64,000 bases of DNA, taken from NCBI GenBank assembly GCA_029747015.1, contig JAKOGI010000367.1, positions 124,001 to 188,000 of the forward strand, in the 5' to 3' direction. The stretch's first letter is position 1. Each line of letters starts with the position of its first letter. Shown here one piece after another: positions 21,554-32,519 of this stretch. This DNA is from Carnegiea gigantea. Its lineage: Eukaryota > Streptophyta > Magnoliopsida > Caryophyllales > Cactaceae. The position numbers were made by a program, and so were the translations under genes. The notes under the pieces are model-generated. The model was not told the origin of the DNA. It made no database searches and saw only the letters and a list, made by a program, of their open reading frames with translations.

Positions 21554-22373
21554 GAAAAGGGATTCAAGATGAGTTACCATGGTGTATGTTATTTGCAGAT
21601 GACATTGTTCTTGTTGATGAGACCAAGGAGGGAGTTAATGGAAGACTGGAGCAGTGAAGACATACACTAGAGTCTAGAGGCTTTAGAATTAGTATATCGA
21701 ACAATAAATACCTTCATTGTTGTTTTAGTGGAAGGGAAGATGCGAGGGGAGAATTCACCATTGAGGGATGTAGATACCAAAGGTCGAGAAGTTTAAATAT
21801 CTAGGCTCAATCATTCATCATGAAGGGGACATTGACGAAGATATTAGCCATCGCATAAAAGTGGGCTGGCAAAAATGGAAGTGTGCTTCAGGTGTGTTAT
21901 GCGATAAGAGAATGCCTGTAGGACTAAAAGGCAAAGTTTATCATATGGTCGTTAAACCTACTGTATTATATGGATCAGAGTGTTGGCCTATAAAGAAGAC
22001 TTAGGTTCAAAGGCTAATGGTAGCAGAGATGAGGATGATTAGATGGATGTGTGGTTACACGAGAATGGATGGAATTAGTAATGAAGTGATCAGAGACTTA
22101 GTTAAAGCCATCCCCATCGAAGATAAGCTGAGGGAAATAAGACTCAGATGGTTTGCCCATGTGGAAAGAAGGAGTGCGGACGCTTCAGTGAGGAGATGTG
22201 AGAGGATTAACATCTCAGGAGGTAAAAGAGGGATGGGACAACCAAAGAAGAGTTTGGACGAGGTAATTGGAAAGGACTTGAAAGTTGTAGGGTTAATGGA
22301 GGAAATGGCTCAGGATAGGAGACTATGGCGGGATAGGATTAAGATCTTAGAACGTAGAGAGTTACCCTTGTAG
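21554..22373 (+). pseudogene. RTE-type LINE reverse transcriptase, C-terminal remnant
   Basis: The first piece encodes [21 protein letters not shown], which carries the RT catalytic FADD box of the RTE clade. After shifts come [16 protein letters not shown] and KAKFII-like pieces, then an open frame 22017-22373 with AEMRMIRWMCGYTR, IPIEDKLREIRLRWFAHVERR, VRRCERINISGGKRGMGQPKK and an LWRDRIKIL end. This conserved C-terminal module is characteristic of plant RTE LINEs. The endonuclease and most of RT are absent, the usual 5' truncation of LINE copies. Confidence 0.88.
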
Positions 22374-22799
22374 TTGGTCATTTGGTTATAGTAGAATGAG
22401 TTTGTTGTGCTTTCTTCGTATGTAATGTTTTCATACAGGTAGTTCATGCGTCTGGGTAGAGAAATTGTTTGCCTACTTCTGGTTGTTAACGTATAATATC
22501 TCCTTTTGCCTTGTTGCACTTATTATTACATAGTTACTGCTGCCTGATTTTTTTCGTATTTTTTTCATATTTCTTAATTCATTTCCTGTTACTTTTCCTT
22601 TTTTCTCCATAAAATGTTTTCTCAAAACCTTTCTTTTATAAAATGTTTTCATAAAATATGATTTTTGTGGGTCTCTTGGAATCAGCCTCTCTATGGACAG
22701 AATTGCTGGTAGAAGTAAAATTGCCTACATTTGGATCTCCCCAGATCCCGCGAAAGCGGGACCCACACTGGGAGTAGTTGTTGTTGTTGTTGTTGTTGT

Positions 22800-22801
<2 letters not shown>
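22374..22801 (+). other. RTE LINE 3' tail with GAAA hairpin and (TTG)8
   Basis: After the stop there is ~370 bp of 3' UTR. At 22746-22761 a 6-bp stem closes a GAAA tetraloop (TCCCGC-GAAA-GCGGGA), followed 16 bp later by eight TTG units (22778-22801). Plant RTE elements end in a short hairpin and a TTG-type microsatellite, so this marks the true 3' end of the LINE. Confidence 0.75.
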
Positions 22802-22837
<36 letters not shown>

Positions 22838-22904
22838 CATACATATATACACACACTCACATATACATATATATACATATACATGCATACATACACACAC
22901 ACAC

Positions 22905-22953
<49 letters not shown>

Positions 22954-22982
22954 ATATGTACATATATATATGTATATATATA

Positions 22983-23045
<63 letters not shown>

Positions 23046-23062
23046 ACATATATATATATAGG
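22802..23062. repeat. Compound microsatellite (TG)n/(TA)n/(CA)n after the LINE tail
   Basis: Runs of TG, TACATA, CA and TA directly abut the last TTG unit. Open frames on both strands (up to 149 codons) are repeat translations. The type of repeat matches the tract on the other side of the LINE (21186-21553). Confidence 0.97.
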
Positions 23063-24202
23063 TAGGTAATGCAATTCTCAAACACATCACATCTGGCTCA
23101 TTGTTTAGGTGGTTAGAGCTCCTATTTCTTAAGCACTTGTTACCTCTAGCCCTATCTGAGAATCTCCAAACACCCCATTGTGTCTTGTGCTTTTGTAATT
23201 CTCTCATCCCCCTACCCTCGAATTTCCTAAGTTATGTTTTTAATTTTTTTTTTTAGCCATTTTACCCGTCCCCAAATTTCCAAAGCATCCTAAAGTAAAA
23301 TTTACGGTAAATACTTACATTCCATTTAAATCATTATGTTTAATTTAATGGCTTTAACCAAGTTCGTGTTAAATAATTTGTAGATATAGTGACCTACAAT
23401 CATGAATTCGTGTTTAATTCCTTTTTTAAATAAAAATTCAGCCACTTAATCCCCATCAAAACCCAATTTTCAAAATATTCAAAGGCCAAAATTTGTATTA
23501 AATCCCTAATTTTACTTTGTAATCATGTTTTCTTATAAAATATTATGTTTAATATACTAATTGTTGTCAACTTTGTATTAAATAATTGGTGAATTTAGTG
23601 ACTTACTTTCATAAATTAAGGAGTAATAGGTCTCTCGGTTGGGGATTTGGGGTAATTTGGTTAGTTATTACTTGATGGGGAAAATTGATGAGGTAATTAA
23701 TTTTGAATTGTTACACTCTTTTTTTCTGAAAGTAACCTAATAAATTGATTAGTTAATTGATTTTGAGTTCTTATGCTCTTGACTTATAAAAGGAATTAGT
23801 TTGCTTTGTTTCTTAATGTAGCCACTAAGAAGCAAAAAGCAAAGTAAAAGTAGATTATTTTTCAATTTGAAATAGAGAAATTTCTTAATAAGATAGCTAA
23901 AAGCAATTGGTTGGCTTAATCTCTGCATTACAAAACTCACCATGGACTCAAGAAAGTATTAGCTATGTGCTTTAACTTTGTCATAGAACTCACTATTGAC
24001 TCACCATTGGTTCAAGTGATCTATTGATAACTTTCAAAACTCACAATACCTTGTATCTCATTCAAAACATGACATCTAATCGAGGACAACCTCTTTACAT
24101 GTATAAGCAACATACTTCCATTTCCAGCACCAACATTAACTTTTATGTTATGTGTATTTTTAATCTTGACACACCTTAGTCCGAAGCTCGGCTACGCCAC
24201 TG
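23063..24202. other. AT-rich filler of the hAT-like element
   Basis: No coding motif. A tRNA-like phrase (GGTGGTTAGAGCTC at 23108-23121) lies near the left side. The rest is AT-rich with a weakly duplicated segment ('TAAATAATTTGTAGATATAG' at 23369 and 'AATAATTGGTGAATTTAGTG' at 23581, both followed by ACYTAC). Confidence 0.5.
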
Positions 24203-24210
24203 GTGGTGAT
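24203..24210 (+). repeat. Target site duplication, right copy (hAT-like)
   Basis: GTGGTGAT following the CGCCACTG terminus; partner of 21079-21086. Confidence 0.85.
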
Positions 24211-24680
24211 GATTTCAATACTACATGCTTACGTATTTATCATAAAGGAAATTTTTAGAATGAGCCTTCCTTTCTGTATATTGAGGAGGAGTTGACTGAG
24301 ATGAAAATAAATCCTAATTACTTGAGGATCGAAGATATTGGGATGCTAGAGTTGAATTAGGTTATGTAATGAAGGGGATTAATACAATATCCTTTAGCAG
24401 TCTGGATTTGCTATATGTAAAAAGTTTAGTTGAAAGTCAAATCGATAATAATATTAGAGAGTTAATGGCATTATGTTAGAGAAACCCTTGCATGGACTTA
24501 TTTATAGTGCATACTGATGCATATAATGATCAACATCATGTGGAACATGCTGAAAATGAAAGTGACTTTGACGACTACTTTCCTGAGGATAAATTTAATG
24601 ACTTAAGCACATCTAATGATGCGTTTGACAGTGATGATGATGATGATGAAGAATTGAAAGGAAAGGAAAGATAACATTCA

Positions 24681-26100
24681 AGGAAGAAGAAATAGAACAG
24701 GGACTTAGTGTTAGTCAATGCTCAGACTCTAGGGCTGTCCAAGGGGAGGGAACTAGCAATGGCGTAACAAAGGTTGGTGAAGAAAATTATCAAGACTCTG
24801 ATAATATTGAGAATCATAGGAGCGAGAGTGAATAAGAAGTGGGCGGACTATTAAACCAAAAAGGAAAAGGGTTAGGTATCCATGATACCAAGGCACCATA
24901 GACTTAATCATAAATCTGGTTCCGGGGACGTTGTTTGAGAATACGAGGGAGGTTAAGTAGGCAAATGAAAACTATAAGATTGTCAAATGATTCATTTGAA
25001 GTATATAAAGAGTGATCCCAGTAGATTACAATGTCATTGCTTCTGAGATACATATCAGTCGAGGCTTTGGGTATCAACGATGGGGAAGCAGCTATCTTTT
25101 CAAGTGAACATTATGCCTTATGAGCATTCTTGTTGTGCCTTTTGATTCTAAGAAATGAAAAAGCCATATGATAACTACTTAGATGGATAAGCATGATATG
25201 GAAGCCTTTATAGACAATCTAATGTTGAGTGCTAGAGATCTGAAGTAAATGGTTAAGAAGTAGCACAAGTACAATGCCACCAAGTGAATGTGTATATAAG
25301 CTAGGGACATGGCTTTAACATCAATGATTAGACACTAGAAAAAGTAATTTGGATAACTTAAAGATTGTGTTCATGAGTTGTGTAAGAAAAACCCAGGAGC
25401 ACTATTCAGATTAAAAGTTTAAAAAAATGATAGGGTTTAATATGTCTTTAAGATGTTATATATTTGCACTGGTTCTTTGAAAACTAGCTTCTCAGATGGT
25501 GTGGAAGGATTATATCTCTAGATGGCTATTTTCTAATATGGTAGTGGATTGGATAGATTTTGGGTGCAATTGGTATAGATGCCAACAATCAATTATACGT
25601 TATAGCTTGTGTTGTTGTTAAAATTAGAATTAAGACTTGGAAGTGGTTTTGTGATCTATAGTGGCATAATTTGGACCATCATATTAGACCAATCAAAGGT
25701 AGCAGCTTTCTTAAAAAATTTATTTTCTACTTCTTTTTTTGGGTTTTATAAGCAAATTTTCTTATGTTTCATATGACTAAATTAATTGTCATAGGGCCTT
25801 GTCAAGTGTTAAGAGGTTGTGCCATAAATCTAAGCATAGACTATGTGCAAGACATGAATTTGTGCCAAAGGGCCGAATGGAAAGGTTTGTACTATTGGAA
25901 GTATTTTTTGAAGATTGCTAAATCTAGTAAGTCCATTTTTAAAGGCACATGATAAGATGTAGCATTTAGATGCATCATTAGGGGATTAGTTGAAAAAAAT
26001 AATATCCAAAGCATTTCTATAAGCCACATTTTCGTGGATAATAATACGTTTGAGATATACAATGCAACAATGATGAAAGCCACATTGATTGATAGAGTAA
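24681..26100 (+). pseudogene. MULE (MuDR) transposase remnant
   Basis: Heavily interrupted, but the order of motifs is diagnostic: LFENTREVKQANENYKIVK (MuDR DNA-binding entry), LKDCVHELCKKNPGALFRLK (about 25350-25420), then IISLDGYFL and LGAIGIDANNQLYVIACVVV (about 25510-25625), TWKWFC, a degraded HRLCARH (about 25840), EWKGLYYWKYFLKIAKSS and FVDNNTFEIYNATMMKA (about 26035-26085). The LDGxFL and GIDANNQ boxes include the first catalytic Asp of MULE transposases. More than twenty stops separate these pieces. Confidence 0.8.
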
Positions 26101-26690
26101 GGGAAGCTAAGTCCAAGATCAAGACATGGTCCAAGCTCAAAAAACACACGTAAAAAAGGTTCCTGCTACCCTCTTACAAGCAAGAGCTCTACCTCATGAT
26201 CAGTTCTCTTAAGCAAAAGAACCTCAACATTGAAGAGTATATTAGTGGTTTGAATGACACTAAATGGGGGTCAGAATAAATGAAGACCCTGAGCTCACAA
26301 ACAGCTTGAATCATCAAGGATCTATGCCCTAACATTGCTACCAGGTAGAGTTACAACCTTATCTCTCATTTGATGATTTTTGTAATCTAGCTATTAAGGT
26401 TGTGAAACACCTCAAGGGTAGAAAACCTTTCCCTACCCTTCTATAAATCGGTTTCACATCTTCACTAAGGGGTTTCCTTCTCATCCCAAGACCAAGAGTA
26501 CTTTAACCTCTACTAAGGCCCAAGATAAGGGAAATGGTATTGTTAGTATGACCCCAAAAAGGTTGGAAGGGAAGAAATTATTCAAGCATTATGGCTATGG
26601 TCACTTCTAAGCCGATTGCCAAATAGAAAGACTCTCACCATTACAGAGGTGGGGAAGCTCCAACCTCTTGAAGAATAAACTAGTGATGAG
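26095..26690 (+). pseudogene. Gypsy gag with degraded zinc knuckle
   Basis: Opens with KIKTWSKLKKH then RFLLPSYKQELYLMISSLKQ and NLNIEEYISGLNDTK (gag core). A later frame has PYLSFDDFCNLAIKVVKHLKGRK-like text, and EGKKLFKHYGYGHF stands where a CxxCxxxGHxxxxC zinc knuckle is expected, with Cys replaced by His/Tyr. Similar to the gag at 51947-52192 on the other strand. Confidence 0.8.
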
Positions 26691-27340
26691 GAGTTTGAAA
26701 TAAAGATCACACTTTGATCACCCCAGATGTGGTTAAGCCATTGGTGATCCAGAGAGCACTCCATATTAAAGGGGTTCCTCTTGAAAGGGAACAAATCTTC
26801 TAACCTTGGTGTACCATTAGAGGCAAGGTGTTTGAGCTCATGATTAATGGAAGAAGTTGTACAAATATTGCTTTCTTGAATCTCATTGACAAGCTCCAAC
26901 TGCCTACCAAGCTGCATCCAACCCCCTACACTCTTCAATGGCTTAAGCAAGGGAGCAAGGTAATTATTTCCAAAGAAGCTCTTGCTTCATTCTCGATTGT
27001 TTCATAATATGGTGAAGTGATATGTGACGTTCTACCAATGGATGTACGTCATTTATTGCTTAGTAAACCTTAGGTATATGATAATTATCTAATTCATGAT
27101 GGGTATGCAAATGCATATGCATTCAAGCATGAAGGTTGTGGTCTCACTTTGGCTTCATTAGCCCCGCATAAGCCTCATGAATTAAACCGAGAAAGGGAAG
27201 TGAGAAAAGCCTCTATATAACTAAGACATAGGTAGATAGAGCCATTAGTTAGAGTAATCCCTTATTTACATCACATATGGTAGAATCAAATATAAGTGAG
27301 GTAGCAAAAGCCATATAACCTCTAGCTTAATCACTCTTGA
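26691..27340 (+). pseudogene. Gypsy protease remnant
   Basis: Readable phrases: VFELMINGRSCTNIAF (the DSG triad of the active-site loop is replaced), LPTKLHPTPYTLQWL, VICDVLPMDVRHLLLS and YDNYLIHDGYANAYAF. This order fits the protease region of the same gypsy group, in which the middle element shows IDSGSYSNVAS and MDVCHILLGR. Loss of the catalytic Asp makes it inactive. Confidence 0.7.
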
Positions 27341-28200
27341 AAGACTTTCAGGATGTATTCCTCAATAATTTACCCCCAGGGTCCCTCCGTTATGAAGAAT
27401 TGAGCACCAAATGGATCTCCTACTAGGTGCTCCTTTGCCTAACAATCTAGCCTATCGATGCAATTCTATAAGTTAAAGGATTTATAAAGGCAAGTCTTAG
27501 AGTTGCTTGACTATGGGTACATGAGGAAGAGGTTGAGTCCTTATTCGGTTCTCTCCCTTTTGGTACCTAAGAAAGATAGGACTTGGCATATGTCTGTTGA
27601 CTCTGGGGCCATAAACAACATCACCATCAACTGTGGGTTCCTCATTCCTCGATTAGATGATAAGCTCGATGAACGACATGGGTCTAAAATCTTCTCCAAA
27701 ATTGACCTTAGGAGTGGGTATCCCCAAATTAGAATGAAAGAAGGTGATGAGAGTAAGATCACTTTCAAGACCAAGTATAGGTTGTAGAAGTGGGTTGTTA
27801 TGCCTTTTGGTTAATCTACTGCTCCTAGCACCTCCATAAGACTAATGAACAATATTCTAAGGCTTTCTATTGGGAACTTTGTTATGGTGTATTTTTATGA
27901 TATTTTAGTTTATAGTTGTGATGAAACTTACCATGTTAAGCATCAATCCTAAATCTTTCAAGTCTTGAGGCAACAAAAATCGTATCCTAAGCTTAAGAAA
28001 TGTGACTTATTCTCACATCAAGTTGTTTTTCTGGGCTATGTTGTCTTGGGAAAGGACATAGAAACGGAAGAGTCCAAAGTTGAAGCCATCAAGAGTTGGC
28101 CCATCCCTACCTCTATCAAAGAAGTGAGGAGCTTTCATGGCATGGCATCCTTCTATCTTTGGTGTATCAAAGAATTTTAGCTCTTTCGTGGCTCCCTTGA
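27341..28200 (+). pseudogene. Gypsy reverse transcriptase
   Basis: The open piece 27503-27787 carries LLVPKKDRTWHMSVDSGAIN, IPRLDDKLDERHGSKIFSKI and DLRSGYPQIRMKEGDESK. Then come VMPFG and, near 27886-27905, VYFYDILVYS, where the catalytic YFDD box has the first Asp changed to Tyr. The thumb region follows (KKCDLFSHQVVFLGYVV, EAIKSWPIPTSIKEVRSFHG). Stops at 27785 and 28178 break the frame. Confidence 0.88.
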
Positions 28201-28700
28201 TCGAGTACATCTAAAAGAGAAGTTTTGAGTGGACAAAGCCCAACCAAAGGGCCTTCAAAATAATCGAAATTAAGCTATACTTAGCCCCTATCTCGGTCTT
28301 TCTAGCTTTGAGCTCCTTTTTGAAGTTAAATGTGATGCTAGTGCTGTTGGCATCGAGGCAGTTCTCAACTAAACCAGATGACCCTTAACCTATTTTAGTA
28401 AGGTGTTAAGTGGCCCTAAACTTAACTAATCTGCTTATAACAGGAGTTTTATGATATCATTTGGGCTCTTATCTATTGGAGTCACGATTTTCAAGCCTAA
28501 TCCTTTGTGATACACCAAGATCATAAGGCCTTGTCTTTTACCCATGGACATACTAAGCTCAACTTAAGGCATGCCAATGGGTGGAATTTCTCTAATCATT
28601 TTCCTTTACTTGCAAACATAAAGATGGCAAAGAAAATGTGATGGCTAATGTATCTCAAGAAGATGCACTTACATCTTCACTTTCGAGGCCAAAATCTAAG
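28201..28700 (+). pseudogene. Gypsy RNase H remnant
   Basis: FELLFEVKCDASAVGIEAVL (first Asp) and LTYFSKVLSGPKLN are readable, then a decayed segment with VIHQDHKAL-like wording near 28512. The region ends before the integrase zinc finger at about 28800. A 66-codon frame at 28648 is a shadow in another frame. Confidence 0.7.
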
Positions 28701-29951
28701 GATTTTACCCCATCCAAGATCTCTACAAATTAAGAAGTTGAGGATTTTTAAGAAATCATTACAAAACCCAAGGATCACGACTCCTATATCTTGTAAAATG
28801 GGTTTCTCTTCAAGCACAACAAGATGTGTGTTCCTAGGGGCTCTCTAAGAGAGTTACATGTGAGAGAGGCCCATAGGGGTACATTAGGAGGTTATTTGGG
28901 CATCAACAAAATAATTGAGATTTTAAAGGAGCACTTCTATTAACCTAGCATGGCAAGTGATGTCCATAAAGTTGTCTCCAAGTGTGCCATATGTCATAGA
29001 GCAGAGAGCACCTTTCGATCCTCTACGGCTTGCATACTTGTCTTCTAACACTGAATGGCCCTTAGGGAGATGTGAGTACGGATTTCATTTTGGTTTACCA
29101 AGAACCTAAAGGGGACATGACTCAATCATCGTTATGGTTGACTGATTCTCTAAGATGGCCCACTTCATCCCATGTTACAAGAGTGATGATGCTTCACGTT
29201 ACTCATCTTTATTTTGAGGAAGTCATCAAGCTACATACAGTGCCAAGAAATATTGTCTCTAATTAGGACATTAAATTCCTTTCCTATTTTAAGAGGTACT
29301 TATGGAGATTATTGGGTATAAAGCTGCTGTTTAGAACTAGTTCCCACCCTCGAATGATGAAAAAACTAAGGTTATCAACCAGACAGTATCTACTCTCTCT
29401 AGAGGATTAATGAGCAAGAACCTTAAGGAATGGGATCTAAAGCTTCCTCATGCGAACGTTCCTTACGATCGGGCTTTCACATGTGCTATATGCCACTCTC
29501 TTTTCGGAGCTTGTTGTGGAATCAATCCTTTCACCATTCCAACAAACCTTCATCCTCTTCCCATTGAGGATAGAGTTAACTTTGAGGACCAAGTGAGAGT
29601 TAAGGAAATAAAGAAGCTTTATGAGCAAATTCTAGGTTAAAAAGAGAAGGTCAACAGCTCTTCCTATGCTGCAGTAAACAAGCATTGAAATACCGTCATT
29701 TTTATCTCGAGAGATTTGGTATGGTCACACCTAAGGAAGGGGATATTCCCTTCTAGGAGGGGAAAAAAAAGTCATGACTCAGGGAGAAGGCCTTTAAGGT
29801 GCTAGAACAGATTGGAGACAATGCGTAGAAGTTGAAGCTACTCGGAGACATGAATGTGAGATCCACCTTTAATGTTTGTAATTTAGCTCTTTATATGGAG
29901 GATAATGTTGAGGATTCAAAGGGAAAATCCATGTCAATAGGAGGAGTTTGA
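28701..29951 (+). pseudogene. Gypsy integrase
   Basis: Starts with LRELHVREAHRGTLGGYLGI and SKCAICHRAE (HHCC zinc finger). The core is broken: DFILVYQEPKGDM, LIL(*)DGPL-type text and VPRNIVSN at the second-Asp region, then open piece 29410-29640 (LKEWDLKLPHANVPYDRAF). The C-terminal GPF/Y-like part (29690-29951) ends with STFNVCNLALYMEDNVEDSK and the stop near 29949. Same domain end as the integrase at 3-983. Confidence 0.8.
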
Positions 29952-31654
29952 TGCATGCAAAGCCCCAATCCAACTCTTGGCTACACTCTCATCCATACCA
30001 AAGTCCTAACCAACCTGCCTTTGTCAAGAAGGTCATTGTTCTAGCACTACACCGAGATTTGACTTGGTTTCTCACTGCAGAACGGCGTCTAATTGGGTTG
30101 TTCCTCATTCTTTTGGGAAGCTTAGGACATCTAATTTAGGATAATGCGATAAATTGCCATATTAGGTTGTAAATGTTTTCCCTAAAGTGTTGAAAACCAC
30201 AACCCCTATAGTGCAGGTTTGTATCGGCAAACCTACAAAAATTTGGTTAATGTTGGATCCTACCTAACAAGGCCCAATTAATTCCAATTCAAGTGTTAAT
30301 GATTCCCTAATATGTTTACTTTAGCTCCATTTGCTAAAATTTAGCATTGGATTTTCAAGTTTGTGAGAAATAGGCAAAATAAGTGGAGTGTGCACGAAAA
30401 TCCTACTTTGGAGCAATTTCGGTTTTTGCCTTATTTGAGGTGGATGCCATTGTAATCCTTAGGATTACTCAATATTGGGTGAGTTAACATACAATAAAGA
30501 GGAGGCTCAAGTGGCGACAACCCCATTGGTGGATTAGAGCCTTCTAGAAGCTTCCTAGAATGTAGGGAATGAATCTTAAAAAAAAAAAACAACTCACGAT
30601 AGTTGTTATTATCTTAACATTTTGATTTATTTTTCTAGGATATTTTATAAGCCCCTATTGATCCACTTCTCCCACTAATGTGTTAATTCTGGGTATTTAT
30701 AGACACATTTCCCTCACTATATACTTAGCCCAGATTGATTATGAAATGAAAGGCAAAAGGTTACCTTCTCTTTAAAATATCTCTACATCTTTATCTCTTA
30801 ATAAAGAGCGGTGATTAGAGTCTTTCCTATATAATTCTTCTTTTTTAGCTCTAAGCCTTTAGAAGAGGGATTTGGTGGAAACTTCCAATCTATCATTAGG
30901 GTCTCATAACTTGGGCAAAATTCTCACAGTCTCTTTGATTGTTTGAGATTGATCCCAAGACGAGCATCCCTTTGGTTATGGTTTTCTTTTGAATGTTGAT
31001 ATTGGGAGCATTGAAGAACCATCCTCATTAATATTTACTAACCTATACTCTACCTTGATAACGTATGAATGCTGGATCAAAGAAGTACACATTCAAGCAT
31101 GACAACAACCCTACTAGAAAGGCGCACAACCTTGGTTGGCTATAAATCTGTATAAGAGTTTCTTGAGATTGCATTAGCAACTGTCATAAGAGATATATGT
31201 AATTTGACCCTCACCTCAATTAGGTTGAGTTAAAGTAGGGGCTCCATCTTTAAAGTAGGATTTATATAAGCGTCATTACCCATATATTAAATGGCCAATT
31301 CACCCACGTCCTTAAAGAAATAACATCAACCCAGCTTTAGGTTTTTAGCTAACTAAGTTCAAGAGGATCTAGCCATAGAGGACACCTTATACTCTTCATA
31401 TTGGTAAAAAGGACACCTCAATGTCTAGGAGATTTTACCATTTAATAAGCTCCCATTACAAGGTCATTACATCAACACCCTAAGGGGTAAAAAGTCAAAC
31501 TTAAAGATTTGATATCTCAACATCTCACCGGTGACAAGATAATATCTAGATACAGATCTCCAAGTTCTCTTGCCGGAAGCCCTCAATGATCTGGTTATAG
31601 GTCATTAGGCTTTTATACCACGAAGTTCAGAAGGATCTGCCCATATGGCTTGAA
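29952..31654. other. Non-coding stretch between gypsy pol end and the tandem repeat block
   Basis: No domain found. It presumably contains the 3' UTR/LTR of the preceding gypsy and the leading part of the Tat-like 3' UTR. A TATA-like GGGTATTTATAGACAC lies at 30693-30708. Two segments around 31340-31385 and 31597-31650 share 'TTCA(A/G)(A/G)AGGATCT(A/G)(G)CC', a hint of larger repeats. Confidence 0.45.
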
Positions 31655-32519
31655 GCTCTCACTCTGCCAACTACTAAATTAGCAAAAGGTTAGCTAGACT
31701 GGCGAAAGGTTAAAAATTCAAAACCCTTAGACTTTAAAAGGTCAAATTCCAAAATCGTTGGATGAAAGGTTTGCTATACTTGCAAAAGGTAAAATTCAGA
31801 TTCGTTAGACCTGTGAAAAGTCTTGTAGACTAGTAAAATGTGAAAATCAAGATTTATTACGCCGATAAAAGGTTAAAATCAAGATTAGCTAGACTATCAA
31901 AAGGTCAAAATTATGATGTACTCTACTAACAAGGTGTCCACTAGATCGGTGAAATGTCAAGTTACGATATGCCAGACTGGCAAAAGATCTGCTAGAATGG
32001 CAAAAGGTTAAAATTAGGTGCTAGACCAGTGAAAGATTTGTTAAACTGACGATAGGTCTGCTAGACCAATAAAAGGCCAAATCCTAATCCCCTAGAACAA
32101 CGAAAGGTCAAAATCATGATATGTTAGATTGATAAAAGATCAAATTTAGATACACTAGATTCGGAAAAAGTTTACCAGAAGGGCGAAAAATCAAAATCAA
32201 GATTTGCTAGACTAACGAACAATTAAAATCCAAATTCGCTAGGCCAATGAAAGGTCAATCAAGGTCCATTAGAACCCGAAAAGCCCATTATAGCAACAAA
32301 AGGTACACTAAACTGGCTAGAGGTATGTTAGATCGACAAAAGGTCTGCTGGACCTGCAAAAGGTCAAATCCAAATCCACTAGATCGGTGAAGGTCAACTA
32401 GACTGGAGAATGGTCAAAATCAAGATCCATAAGAAGGGACTAATAGACTAGAAAAATGTTAAAATCTTAACCTTTTTGACTGACAAAAGGTCAAAATTCA
32501 AAATCATTGCTCGAACATA
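31655..32519 (+). repeat. Degenerate tandem repeat family 1 (core CTAGACyGrCrAAAGGT)
   Basis: About 25-30 imperfect units. A short unit of ~18-19 bp (CTAGACTGGCAAAAGGT and variants) alternates with a longer form of ~32-36 bp in which the core is followed by CAAAATCAAGATTYG. The higher-order mixture of short and long units looks like repeated unequal exchange. Lies in the 3' UTR position of a Tat-like element. Confidence 0.85.

Larger units (their letters stand above)
21087..24202. mobile_element. Non-autonomous hAT-like DNA transposon (3116 bp)
   Basis: The left end reads CAGGGGCGGAGCAATG. The right end, read on the opposite strand, is CAGTGGCGTAGCCGAG, giving 10 of 12 identical terminal bases. 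Both match the CAGxGGCGGAGC termini common in plant hAT elements. An 8-bp duplication flanks it. No hAT transposase is visible. Its interior is mostly microsatellite, an RTE LINE tail and AT-rich filler (23063-24170), so most of its length is later additions. It sits 12 bp after the A of the MULE start codon. Confidence 0.8.
21075..24680 (+). pseudogene. MULE transposase N-terminal region, split by an insertion
   Basis: Only the first four bases of the ORF (ATGG) precede the target duplication at 21079. Coding resumes at 24203 with an in-frame match in codon phase (GDDFNTTCLRIYHKGNF), then EEELTEMKINPNYLRI and, after stops, MDLFIVHTD...DFDDYFPEDKF and an Asp-rich run near 24640. Such an acidic stretch before the MuDR domain is usual for plant MULE proteins. 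The 60-codon open piece is 24492-24674. Confidence 0.65.
20391..26100 (+). mobile_element. Decayed MuDR-type MULE, interrupted by a hAT-like element and 3'-truncated
   Basis: A MULE transposase remnant reads from an ATG at 21075 to about 26100 once the hAT-like insertion (21087-24202) is set aside. The 5' part contains spaced variants of 'AATGCCATTGAACTTTTAC', 'GATGCCAATAAACTTG' and 'ATGGCACTTAATTGAC' (20430-20540), the sort of subterminal sequence seen in plant MULEs, then an untranslated leader and a splice-acceptor-like TATGCAG just before the ATG. The 3' end is lost: at about 26100 the sequence passes into gypsy gag. The exact 5' boundary is not determined. Confidence 0.7.
26095..29951 (+). 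mobile_element. Chromovirus-like Ty3/gypsy internal region (degenerate, no LTRs recognised)
   Basis: Gag, protease, RT, RNase H and integrase remnants follow in order on the plus strand. RT and integrase wording (VDSGAINNI, PRLDDKLDERHGSK, HVREAHRGTLGG) resembles the minus-strand element at 36.5-53.7 kb, so both belong to one group. The left edge is fused to MULE sequence inside gag. The right edge is the end of pol. Neither LTR is identified. Confidence 0.85.

Noticed and set aside
21138..21670. Open frames of 86-152 codons on both strands rich in Tyr/Ile, Cys/Val, His/Thr
   Set aside because: They are translations of the TG/CA/TA microsatellite; one only runs at its end into the LINE RT frame.
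22636..23207. Open frames of 112-149 codons on both strands
   Set aside because: Dinucleotide microsatellite translations with no codon bias or motif.
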